In this document: positions 34,435 to 42,443 of the stretch, in pieces
Numbering within the stretch: the first letter of the stretch is position 1
How the letters are laid out: each line of letters begins with the position of its first letter
DNA from: Flavobacteriaceae bacterium
GTDB taxonomy: Bacteria > Bacteroidota > Bacteroidia > Flavobacteriales > Flavobacteriaceae
DNA: 64,000 nucleotides
Assembly (NCBI GenBank): GCA_009827225.1
Contig: WUAI01000001.1
Span: forward strand, 1-64,000
Reading direction: 5' to 3'
Notes under the pieces: model-generated
What the model was told of the DNA's origin: nothing
Seen by the model: the letters and a program-made list of their open reading frames with translations, nothing else
Databases searched by the model: none
Made by a program: the position numbers and the translations under genes

Positions 34435-34800
34435 ATGAGAACTATGCCCAAATTCTTCAAACGGTTAGCCTGTTTTTTATCGTTTTTATTGCTTTTACAA
34501 GGATGTACGGCCTACAAGGGATCTATCACCTTGCAAAATGCCGTTCAACTTCAGAAGAAAGTAAAAGTAACTACTACCGACAGTGAGAAACCTTATGAAT
34601 TTGCTTATATCGAAGAACGCGATGGAAAGTATATTGGGCAGCCTGCGCGCTACAAACAATACGGAGAAGTAGAGCTTGATGAAGCCAAGATCACCCAGAT
34701 CAAGGAGCACGATAAAACGGTATCCACTATCGTTACTTTTACGCCTATTGCCATTATTATTGCTGCCGGGATTATATTATTTACGAATGAAAGTGAATAA
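34435..34800 (+). CDS. small lipoprotein with C-terminal hydrophobic segment
   Basis: A 121-residue protein with lipobox LLQGC (Cys24) and a C-terminal hydrophobic helix (IVTFTPIAIIIAAGIILF). The middle (YEFAYIEERDGKYIGQPARYKQYGEVELDE) is a small beta-rich region that I do not recognise. The double anchoring (lipid plus C-terminal helix) is unusual. An alternative start is the ATG at 34444. Confidence 0.6.
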   Translation: MRTMPKFFKRLACFLSFLLLLQGCTAYKGSITLQNAVQLQKKVKVTTTDSEKPYEFAYIEERDGKYIGQPARYKQYGEVELDEAKITQIKEHDKTVSTIVTFTPIAIIIAAGIILFTNESE

Positions 34801-34803
34801 AAA

Positions 34804-34826
34804 AACCCGGCCATAAAGACCGGGTT
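34804..34826. terminator. bidirectional terminator
   Basis: AACCCGG (34804-34810) pairs with CCGGGTT (34820-34826), extended inward by a C-G and a G-U pair. A run of A precedes it, giving a T run on the minus strand. It lies between convergent genes and serves both. Confidence 0.85.
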
Positions 34827-34833
34827 GGGTTGA

Positions 34834-35628
34834 TTAGTTGACTTTTTCACTTCTTACCATCCGTTCTAAGATTCCCACATTCACACTTTTCATATCTCGG
34901 GTATTCAGACCGTCTTCGACAGCCTTTTGCTGTGCCGCTGTTAATTCCGGGGCTTTGTATTCGGATTTACCGAACATATGATTCGCATTCTTAAACATAT
35001 TGACCGTCATATGAGAGGCATAGGTGTCGCTTCCAATCGGCATGATGAAACGCAATAAACTCCACGAGCCTTTCGCACCTGCATCTACCTGTCGCTGATG
35101 ATCCGGCATAAATACTTCTTGTTCGGCTTTTTCATATTTGCCATATTTCCCCAAATCCACTTTCATCCAGTCGAAAGATGCAAAAGTGCCTTTGGCCATT
35201 TTAAATTCACCATTGGTAGTCACGACTTGCTCCATATATATACGGTGAGCAAGGTCTCGGGTATCGGCGGCACTGTTCATCTTTTTCACGAGGTCGTCTT
35301 CGCTCATGTCGGGATATGCAGCTTTAGCCGCGTCCCAAAGTCCGCTATCTTTAAACATTGCGGCCTTGTCGTTATAAAGAGTTACCACAGCATATTGATG
35401 TCCCTGCTTCTCACCTCCCGGCAGAAGTCTCCATAGATCCCATCCCACAATGTCTCCGTTGTTGGCACGTTGTTGATGGATTTTTTCCCAGAAAGCCTCT
35501 GTTTCGTCATATGAGGATTCCTGGCTGTTGTCAACCTTCATTAATTCGACAATCAGGAATAGTTTATCCTGAGCCATAGAAGTTTGAAAGACAAAAAGGG
35601 CACACAAAAAAATGAGTAATTTTTTCAT
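34834..35628 (-). CDS. exported protein of unknown function
   Basis: A 264-residue protein with a signal peptide ending TSMAQ. The mature part resembles two alpha+beta halves: LFLIVELMKV, GWDLWRLLPGG and YAVVTLYND in the first, and WSLLRFIMPIGSD and HMTVNMFKN in the second. The plan is like that of the protein at 21955-22797, though sequence identity is low by eye. It may be a duplicated dimeric alpha/beta barrel. No substrate residues are evident. Confidence 0.6.
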   Translation of the reverse strand: MKKLLIFLCALFVFQTSMAQDKLFLIVELMKVDNSQESSYDETEAFWEKIHQQRANNGDIVGWDLWRLLPGGEKQGHQYAVVTLYNDKAAMFKDSGLWDAAKAAYPDMSEDDLVKKMNSAADTRDLAHRIYMEQVVTTNGEFKMAKGTFASFDWMKVDLGKYGKYEKAEQEVFMPDHQRQVDAGAKGSWSLLRFIMPIGSDTYASHMTVNMFKNANHMFGKSEYKAPELTAAQQKAVEDGLNTRDMKSVNVGILERMVRSEKVN

Positions 35629-35890
35629 AATTATGATTATTGGTTACTATTCGTTGTTTATGTTAAATACCAACGGTATCTTAATACTAAAACAGGAAGT
35701 TTAATGTAGAGGGAGCATGGTAATGGAGGTGGTAATTCGTAAAAACCTGAATTACTGATACTTAAAGATACAAAAAAATTATAAAATATTGATATATAGA
35801 GCAATATGTATTTAAGCTGTTTTCGGAATCTAAATCTACAACCCATTGATTATAAATTTTTTATCTTTAATGATACTAACTTCCAACCTC

Positions 35891-36454
35891 ATGAAAAAAA
35901 CAATAATTTCCGTTGCTGCCCTGATATTCCTATTGTCCATTGTTTCCTGCTCCACAGGAGGCGATGATGATGGTAGATCTGCCATCATCAACTCGCTCGT
36001 GGCAGCGGTCTATAATAATTGCAACACCTCCTTGAATTATCGTGATAACGACGGTAATGTTTATGCTTACCGGGCTGATGATATCTTTGGAAGGGTTTCC
36101 ATACAGGCAGGCGGACACAGTGATGAAGATGAAGAAACCGATTTGGGGGCTAACATCTTTGGCGCCACGCCTATCTTTGGCCTGCCCGATCCTTCAACCT
36201 ATACAATCAATTCGGGAAATGGCGATCCGGGAACAGCATACATTTTTTATTTTGATGGTTCCGGGGATCAATTCATCAGTACAGACGATAATCTCGGGGT
36301 AACCTTGTCCATCGAAGAACTTACTCTGGAACAAGACGGAACGGTTACAGAAATCCAGGTTACCTTCGCACAAGTGGAAGTTCAGAATATTAATGATCCG
36401 GAGGATAAAAGATGTATCAGTGCGTTCGATCTCACCGTAAATAACGGTTCCTAG
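35891..36454 (+). CDS. lipoprotein of unknown function
   Basis: The start is set at 35891 (MKKTIISVAALIFLLSIVSC), which gives a clean lipobox. The open frame begins at 35846, but that would bury the signal peptide. 187 residues with an acidic, beta-rich mature part (CSTGGDDDG, DGNVYAYRADDIFGRVSIQAGG, GTAYIFYFDGSGDQF). No known family is recognised. It lies 143 bases ahead of the outer-membrane receptor gene on the same strand. The stretch 35629-35890 shows no gene. Confidence 0.6.
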   Translation: MKKTIISVAALIFLLSIVSCSTGGDDDGRSAIINSLVAAVYNNCNTSLNYRDNDGNVYAYRADDIFGRVSIQAGGHSDEDEETDLGANIFGATPIFGLPDPSTYTINSGNGDPGTAYIFYFDGSGDQFISTDDNLGVTLSIEELTLEQDGTVTEIQVTFAQVEVQNINDPEDKRCISAFDLTVNNGS

Positions 36455-36597
36455 AATTTTAACACCCTGCTTGTGTTATTCTTTTCTTAAATAAACTTCG
36501 GAAGTTCAATTAATTAATACCTTCAAGTTTGAAATTTTTGGAAGAGACTAACCGGCTTCCTGAATGGTATTTCGTAACAACAACTAACCGCTCACTT

Positions 36598-39015
36598 ATG
36601 AAGATCAAATTATCGATTGCATCGCTGCTACTCCTGTTTCCATTTGTGCTATTTGCACAGTCTACTTTCAAAGTTTCCGGAAAAATTACTGATGATCAAG
36701 GCGAAGGGGTTCCTTTTGCTAATGTATTATTACTGAAATCTGCTGATTCCACCCTGGTGAAAGGAGCACTGGCATCCGATCTTGGTGATTATGTGATCGA
36801 GGACATCCCCAATGGGAATTATTTTATCCAAAGTACGGTCTTGGGGTATCAACCCTCCCAGTCCGATAGCTTTCTCTTGAATGCAGACAAAACCATTCCC
36901 ACGCTCATTTTATCAGAGGGGGAAGCCCTTGATGAGGTAGTGGTCACGGCTGCAAAACCACTATTTACTCAAAAAGTGGATCGTTTGGTCATCAATGTGG
37001 AAAGCAGTATTGTCTCCTCGGGAGGCACCGCATTGGAAGTCTTGGAACGATCTCCGGGAGTTGTGGTGAATCGTCAGAACAATAATATTTCCGTAGTGGG
37101 AAAAGATGGGGTAGTAGTTATGATCAATGGTAAAATAAGTTATGTGCCCGCCTCTTCCATCGTTCAAATGCTGGAAGGAATGAGTTCCGATAATATCGAA
37201 TCGATCGAACTCATTACAACCCCACCGGCAAATTTTGATGCAGAAGGGAACGCCGGATTTATCAATATTGTGCTAAAGAAAACCAGTGACCTCGGACTTA
37301 ACGGATCTTATTCGCTGTCTGCCGGATATGGTAAAGGGGAAACCACCAATGACAATATCAATTTCAATTATAGGAAGAACAAGGTAAATCTCTTCGGAAG
37401 TTATTCCTTCTCCATCGATAAGAGATCGCAGGTTATAAAAGCAAGTCGTGAGTTTGTGAGCAATGACACGCTCTTCTCGACCAACACCACTACCGATCGG
37501 GACCCAACGCAGCGAAATCATAATGCGCGCTTGGGATTTGACTACCAGTTAACTGAAAAAACCATCATGGGGATTTTGATCAACGGATTTGATAACCGAT
37601 GGTCCATGGATGCTTTTAATATGAGCTTTGATGCGGCCGATGGCGTACCTACCTCATTCGTAGATATCGCCAACGATGAGATCAATCAACTTAAACACTT
37701 CGGTGCGAACTATAACATCCGACACGATTTTACCGAAAATGAGTTTATAAGTTTTGATGTGGATTACCTCTTTTATGAATTTGATAACCCCACTAATTAT
37801 TCGAATATGTTCTTTGATGCCGACAGGGAATTCCTGAGGAATGAACTGCTGCGGAGTGGTAAAGAAACCCCGATTACCACTTGGGTGGGCAAACTGGATT
37901 ATAGCAATCAGTTAAGCGACAAATTAAAGATCGAGACAGGGGTGAAGGGAACTAAATCCGACTTTGAGAATGATGTTTCCGTAGATAACTTGATCGATGG
38001 CGAATGGATTCCCGACCTAACTCTTACTAATAAAAGTGTGCTCGATGAGACCATTCTTGCCGCGTATTTTGCAGGGGATTATACCCTGGATGATAAGTGG
38101 AGTATGAAAGCAGGTTTGCGATATGAATACACCGACTCACAATTGGACACCAATACCGAAGGAACGGTAGTGGATCGTCAATATGGGCTCTGGTTCCCCT
38201 CTGTGTTCCTGAACCGAAAGTTTGGAGAACATCTGAGTATGAATGTGTCTTATTCCAGAAGGATCACCAGGCCTACCTTCAACGATCTGGCTCCTTTTGT
38301 GATTTTCTTTGATCCGAATACCTTCCTGTCCGGTAACGCATCGCTGCAACCGGCTATATCCGATACATATAAATATGATATCAGTTATAAGTCGTATTTT
38401 CTATCGTTTCAGTACACCAATGAAGACGAGTCGATCGCGAACTTCCAGGAGTCTATCGATGAAGAAACAGGGCGCCTGATTTTCGAAGCCGCCAACCTGG
38501 ATTACACCCGGACGTTTTCCATCATTGCAGGTATACCTGTGAAGATCACCAACTGGTGGAGAACTCAAAACAACGGTTCGTTTATTATGCAGGAGGTACG
38601 ATCTTTTTATGATGGAGAAGCCATAGAACAGGATTTGCGCACATTCTCCTTGAATAGTACCCACTCCTTTAAGGTTTCAGATACTTTTTCGGTGGAGTTA
38701 TCCGGATTCTTTAATGGAGAAGGGTTCTTTGGATCGGCGCGTTATGATGAGGTGTACGGAGTAAACCTGGGCCTTCAGAAGAAATTCAGTGACAAATGGG
38801 GCACGTTGCGTTTTTCTATTAACGATCTACTGGATTCGATTGAATTCACAGGAGGAACCGATTTACCGGAGCAGAACATTCGTACTAGAAACCTGTTTGA
38901 TTTCAGCAACCGAACTTTTACACTTACGTATTCAAGGAACTTTGGTAACAAAGAACTGAAGTCGTCCAGAAACCGTGAAACCGGTTCTGAAGATGAGCGT
39001 CGAAGAGTGAATTAA
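36598..39015 (+). CDS. outer-membrane beta-barrel protein, TonB-receptor-like (CarboxypepD_reg + barrel)
   Basis: The start is set at 36598 (MKIKLSIASLLLLFPFVLFAQ, a proper signal peptide). The frame opens at 36529 with 23 atypical residues. 805 residues: a carboxypeptidase-regulatory-like domain (FKVSGKITDDQGEGVPFANVLL) at ~22-110, a plug-like domain (SGGTALEVLERSPGVVVN; IESIELITTPPANFDAEGNAGFINI) and then a C-terminal barrel (GLRYEYTDSQ, YSRRITRPTFNDLAPF), the outer membrane beta-barrel family 3 layout. No SusD partner is adjacent, so the ligand (peptide, metal or siderophore) is open. Confidence 0.85.
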   Translation: MKIKLSIASLLLLFPFVLFAQSTFKVSGKITDDQGEGVPFANVLLLKSADSTLVKGALASDLGDYVIEDIPNGNYFIQSTVLGYQPSQSDSFLLNADKTIPTLILSEGEALDEVVVTAAKPLFTQKVDRLVINVESSIVSSGGTALEVLERSPGVVVNRQNNNISVVGKDGVVVMINGKISYVPASSIVQMLEGMSSDNIESIELITTPPANFDAEGNAGFINIVLKKTSDLGLNGSYSLSAGYGKGETTNDNINFNYRKNKVNLFGSYSFSIDKRSQVIKASREFVSNDTLFSTNTTTDRDPTQRNHNARLGFDYQLTEKTIMGILINGFDNRWSMDAFNMSFDAADGVPTSFVDIANDEINQLKHFGANYNIRHDFTENEFISFDVDYLFYEFDNPTNYSNMFFDADREFLRNELLRSGKETPITTWVGKLDYSNQLSDKLKIETGVKGTKSDFENDVSVDNLIDGEWIPDLTLTNKSVLDETILAAYFAGDYTLDDKWSMKAGLRYEYTDSQLDTNTEGTVVDRQYGLWFPSVFLNRKFGEHLSMNVSYSRRITRPTFNDLAPFVIFFDPNTFLSGNASLQPAISDTYKYDISYKSYFLSFQYTNEDESIANFQESIDEETGRLIFEAANLDYTRTFSIIAGIPVKITNWWRTQNNGSFIMQEVRSFYDGEAIEQDLRTFSLNSTHSFKVSDTFSVELSGFFNGEGFFGSARYDEVYGVNLGLQKKFSDKWGTLRFSINDLLDSIEFTGGTDLPEQNIRTRNLFDFSNRTFTLTYSRNFGNKELKSSRNRETGSEDERRRVN

Positions 39016-39138
39016 ATTATTGCGCAATTCTCTGATTTACAGTCGTCAATGACCCAGATCATTGTTTATTTTTTTTTCTGAAAGTAGTTTTATAGTTACA
39101 AATTACATAACCTAATTAGTAACCTAAAATTATTTGAT

Positions 39139-39642
39139 ATGAGAAAGTTATTCTTGGTTGTATTTTTATTTGGTTTGACCAGCCCAATGATCGCACAGGA
39201 TCCCGTCCTATTGAGCGAAGTATTTATTTCAGTGAAAAACTATAAGTACTTAGATGCTGTCGACAATTCAGAAGCAGCTGTCCCTGTGAAGGAATTAGAA
39301 CGACAAGTAGCCATTTTCAACGCCGAAAATGAAGATGACTTGTATGTAGACAATTTTGCCACTTACAATGTGTCCTTTTATATCCCGGATGGAAAAATAG
39401 TAGCTATGTACGACGATGAAGGTAAAGTTATCAAAACCATAGAACGGTTCAAGAATGTTCAACTTCCAAATGATGTACGTAAAGCAATCTCTAAACGTTT
39501 TCCGGAATGGAAAGTTGTGAAAGACGTTTATGAAGTTAAGTACTCTGCCACTAAAGGCGCTAAGAAGTTGTACAAAGTGAAACTTAAAAATGGTAACGAA
39601 ACCATTCGCGTTAAGATCGACGAATATGGTAACTACATGTAA
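39139..39642 (+). CDS. secreted PepSY-like (BLIP-like) protein
   Basis: A 167-residue protein with a signal peptide ending PMIAQ. The C-terminal half (VRKAISKRFPEWKVVKDVYEVKY, then KKLYKVKLKNGNETIRVKID) has the helix-plus-sheet pattern of PepSY-like/BLIP-like domains of Bacteroidota, in which FPEW-type turns are common. Such domains inhibit peptidases or buffer other proteins. The target is unknown. Confidence 0.65.
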   Translation: MRKLFLVVFLFGLTSPMIAQDPVLLSEVFISVKNYKYLDAVDNSEAAVPVKELERQVAIFNAENEDDLYVDNFATYNVSFYIPDGKIVAMYDDEGKVIKTIERFKNVQLPNDVRKAISKRFPEWKVVKDVYEVKYSATKGAKKLYKVKLKNGNETIRVKIDEYGNYM

Positions 39643-39666
39643 AAAAAATTATGCCTAAACAAAAAA

Positions 39667-39691
39667 GGAAGCTTAATGCTTCCTTTTTTTT
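39667..39691. terminator. bidirectional terminator
   Basis: GGAAGC (39667-39672), loop TTAAT, GCTTCC (39678-39683), extended by flanking A and T runs. It serves the PepSY-like gene and the convergent minus-strand gene. Confidence 0.88.
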
Positions 39692-40139
39692 ATTCTATCC
39701 GTTTGTAGTTTTCGGAGACATATTTATTGCCGTCACTGTCGAAACTTATCTGACTGTAAGTATCGTCCTCCAGTTCCAGTTCAAAGCGGAAGACCTGCAC
39801 CGTATCAACGATCTTCATCATGGCGTTGGAAGCGTATTCCAATTGTTCTTCCAGGGTATTGTCACTGATCTTGTAAGTTCCATAACCAAACCATTCATCT
39901 GTGTCTACTGGGTTGAAGCGCGACCACATCACTCTACCGCGACTGTACATCTTCACCTGCCGGTATCCGCCCAGGTTGTATAAGGTGTCCTGAACTTCAT
40001 TGTTTTCAAAAATAAACTGGTGTTGTAATTCCCAAACTCCTTCCAGGGAATGGAGGGTAATAGGTTTTTCATCGGAGGAGGCAGAAATACAGATGATGGC
40101 TACTATAAGTCCGCATGCGATTAGGCTTACTTTCTTCAT
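39690..40139 (-). CDS. small exported lipocalin-like protein
   Basis: A 149-residue protein starting at ATG 40139 (MKKVSLIACGLIVAIICISA). An upstream TTG at 40145 is less likely. The mature part begins LEGVWELQHQFIFENNEV and continues with VKMYSRGRVMWSRFNPVDTDEWFGYGTYKISDNTLEEQLE, matching the G-x-W start and strand pattern of lipocalin-like Bacteroidota proteins. Role unknown. Confidence 0.6.
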   Translation of the reverse strand: MKKVSLIACGLIVAIICISASSDEKPITLHSLEGVWELQHQFIFENNEVQDTLYNLGGYRQVKMYSRGRVMWSRFNPVDTDEWFGYGTYKISDNTLEEQLEYASNAMMKIVDTVQVFRFELELEDDTYSQISFDSDGNKYVSENYKRIE

Positions 40140-40351
40140 GATCAAGAACGTTTAGGTTGATAATTAATCAGTTAACTCATTTAAGATACAAAAAATACTC
40201 TTAAATCGTTGAGGGAGAGATGTAAATTAAAGTTCAGCTGATTGTGATTTTCTGAAATTTTTATAGACTAAAGAAATTTATTCGAAATAAAATGTGTCGT
40301 TTATCGGTATTTCAAAGAACATAATTGGCAGATGAACGAAAACCATAATGC

Positions 40352-40398
40352 TATGCATGCATATTATTTTCCAGTTACGGAAACTGGACTTATATTTG
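40352..40398 (+). promoter_or_regulatory. promoter with CCAGTT-N5-AACTGG operator-like palindrome
   Basis: TATATTTG (40391-40398) is a perfect -7 box. CCAGTT (40371-40376) and AACTGG (40382-40387) form an inverted repeat occupying the -33 region, where no TTTG is present, suggesting an activator site. TATGCATGCATA (40352-40363) is a further perfect palindrome just upstream. The likely downstream gene is the cytochrome-VCBS lipoprotein at 40595. Confidence 0.55.
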
Positions 40399-40404
40399 CA
40401 TAGT

Positions 40405-40508
40405 AATTAATTGATTAATAGAGTGTTAATCGATTTTTTTCATATTAAAATATATTGGTTAGTTTTTTAAACCTCCTTTAAAGCCTTGTGTTTTGGGGAG
40501 GTTTTTTA
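40405..40508 (+). ncRNA. candidate short leader RNA or small RNA
   Basis: From the expected transcription start just after the -7 box to a terminator-like hairpin, AAACCTCC (40469-40476) / GGAGGTTT (40497-40504) followed by TTTAG, lie about 100 AT-rich bases without a reading frame. The hairpin has an 8-bp perfect stem and a 20-base loop. It could end a small RNA or act as an attenuator for the gene at 40595. There is no family match. Confidence 0.3.
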
Positions 40509-40594
40509 GTTTGATGAGGTTAAGCTAACAATAAGGTAACTCCATTCCTTTGGTTTCATCGAGCTGATTTATTCAATTTGGGAAAATCGAAAGA

Positions 40595-42118
40595 ATGAAA
40601 TATTTTTTGACGGTCAGTATTTTACTGATATCGGTATCATCTTGTCAATCCCCACAAAAAGAAGATCAAAACCGCGTTCCTCCTAGCGGTGAAAAACTTT
40701 CACAAATCTATTGTGCTTCATGTCACCTCTATCCGGAACCCTCGTTGCTCGACAAAGAAACCTGGCAGAATTACATGCTACCGCGGATGGGTTATATGTT
40801 CGGGATATATCGTGATTCGACCGAAAGAACGGCCTTATTTGAATCCAACAGGGGCGGTGAATTGGTTCGTGCTTCTAATTTATTTCCTGCCGCACCCACA
40901 ATTGACAGTCTGGATTGGTTGGCTATTCAAAACTACTATTTAGAGAATGCTCCGGATACTCTTCCTTCACCTCCAGTTGCTAAAATCACAAAGACATTGC
41001 CTCAGTTCGAAGTTATAATTCCTTCTCAAAAAGTACAGGTTCCGAGTAGTACCATGGTAAAATTTTCAGAAAAAGGAGAGATCTATCTTGGTGATGCTTT
41101 AACCAGAAGTTTTACCATTTTTTCTTCTGATCTCGAGTTGATTCAAACCGGGAACGTTCAGGAAGGTGCGGTGAGCATTCATGAAACCGATAACGAATTC
41201 TGGCTCACGGTTATGGGTAGTTTCTCGCCAACAGATGCACCTGCTGGTTTAATAGCAACTCTTCCTAAAAATGCCAATGGTATCGCTTCAGTTCCTATCA
41301 CCGAACTCCAGAGGCCAGTCCATAGTAGCTATGAAGATATGGATGGAGACGGAGATACTGATGTTGTCGTTTCGGAATTTGGAAAATGGACGGGAGCTTT
41401 GTCCTTCTTCAGAAACAATAATGGCGCATATTCCAAAGAAATACTTCTGAACACTCCAGGTGCTATTAAATCTTACATTAGAGATATGAACAACGATGGC
41501 CATCCCGATATTGTGGCATTATTTGCACAGGGAAATGAAGGGATAGACATATACTTTAATGATGGTAAAGGTAATTTCAGTCGAGAACGCGTATTAAGCT
41601 TCCATCCTTCAATGGGTGGTAGCTTTATGCAATTAATTGATTTCGACAGTGACGGTCATCTCGACATTCTTTATACCGCAGGGGATAATGCCGATTATAA
41701 ACCAGTTATGAAACCGTGGCATGGAGTCTATGTTTTTCTGAATGACGGGAAGAATTCTTTCGAAGAACACTTATTTCTTCATCTCAATGGTGCCTATAAT
41801 GCCATCGCCGAAGACTTTGACGCTGATGGTGATATGGACATAGCCGCCATCTCGTTTTTCCCGGATTGGGTAAAATCTCCGGAAGAGAGCTTCGTTTTCT
41901 TTGAAAATAGGGGAGATAACCAATACGCAAGATCTACCTTCCCTGAAGTCAATTTCGGAAGATGGGTAGTAATGGACGGTGATGATTTTGACAATGATGG
42001 GGATATGGACCTAATTTTAGGATCTTTAGCCTTTGAAGTGGTACCTAAATTGGGATACGTCGAGAAATGGGTTGAAAGAGGCATCCCTTTTATTATTTTA
42101 GAGAACAAGCGCTACTAA
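40595..42118 (+). CDS. lipoprotein with c-type haem site and VCBS/FG-GAP propeller
   Basis: A 507-residue exported protein with lipobox VSSC (Cys17). A cytochrome-c motif CASCH is at residues 40-44 in a short N-terminal domain (LSQIYCASCHLYPEPSLLDK), with Met ligands possible in YMLPRMGYMFG. From ~130 to the end it is a propeller with calcium-type loops (DMDGDGDTD, DMNNDGHPD, DFDSDGHLD, DFDADGDMD, DFDNDGDMD). The fusion suggests a surface electron-transfer protein bound to a carbohydrate or protein partner. It is first in a same-strand series with a PhoX phosphatase and a di-haem peroxidase. Confidence 0.85.
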   Translation: MKYFLTVSILLISVSSCQSPQKEDQNRVPPSGEKLSQIYCASCHLYPEPSLLDKETWQNYMLPRMGYMFGIYRDSTERTALFESNRGGELVRASNLFPAAPTIDSLDWLAIQNYYLENAPDTLPSPPVAKITKTLPQFEVIIPSQKVQVPSSTMVKFSEKGEIYLGDALTRSFTIFSSDLELIQTGNVQEGAVSIHETDNEFWLTVMGSFSPTDAPAGLIATLPKNANGIASVPITELQRPVHSSYEDMDGDGDTDVVVSEFGKWTGALSFFRNNNGAYSKEILLNTPGAIKSYIRDMNNDGHPDIVALFAQGNEGIDIYFNDGKGNFSRERVLSFHPSMGGSFMQLIDFDSDGHLDILYTAGDNADYKPVMKPWHGVYVFLNDGKNSFEEHLFLHLNGAYNAIAEDFDADGDMDIAAISFFPDWVKSPEESFVFFENRGDNQYARSTFPEVNFGRWVVMDGDDFDNDGDMDLILGSLAFEVVPKLGYVEKWVERGIPFIILENKRY

Positions 42119-42443
42119 TCTGCTATTTAGACCTATTCCAGATTAGTTTGGAAATCAACGATGTAGATTATAATTCATGAACTTGGCACGAACCTCCTTC
42201 AAGCGCAATTCCTTGACTCGTGGGGGTTATCGAAAATATAGGACACAGGCCGGTTTAATATGTTCCAAACTGATGTTATCAAATAATAAATTAACAGCTG
42301 TTCAAACACAGAATTATTTAAAGATTTCATCAATCACTTAACTTTGAAATTACTTTTCTTTTAAATGCGCTTCATTTTTCCTTAACAGGGCGATTCTAGT
42401 TTTAAGTGTTTAAAAAATTTAACCTTTTAACTCAATCAAAAAG
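42119..42443. other. intergenic region before PhoX
   Basis: 325 AT-rich bases. I see no hairpin terminator and no strong promoter (TAGTTTTA at about 42398 is one mismatch from the -7 consensus). TTAACAG occurs at about 42292 and again near 42383, which could be regulator half-sites but is too short to support a claim. Confidence 0.4.

Larger units (their letters stand above)
40146..40594. other. 449-bp intergenic region with promoter, palindromes and possible leader RNA
   Basis: No protein gene was seen here. It holds a 12-base palindrome (40352-40363), an inverted repeat plus -7 element (40371-40398) and a terminator-like hairpin (40469-40508), each listed or discussed separately. The part before 40320 is AT-rich and featureless. 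Confidence 0.6.

Noticed and set aside
42177-42350. Short plus-strand ORF (about 57 codons, starting MNLARTSFKR) before PhoX
   Set aside because: No protein-like pattern, no terminator or promoter context, and an AT-rich second half. It is probably chance.
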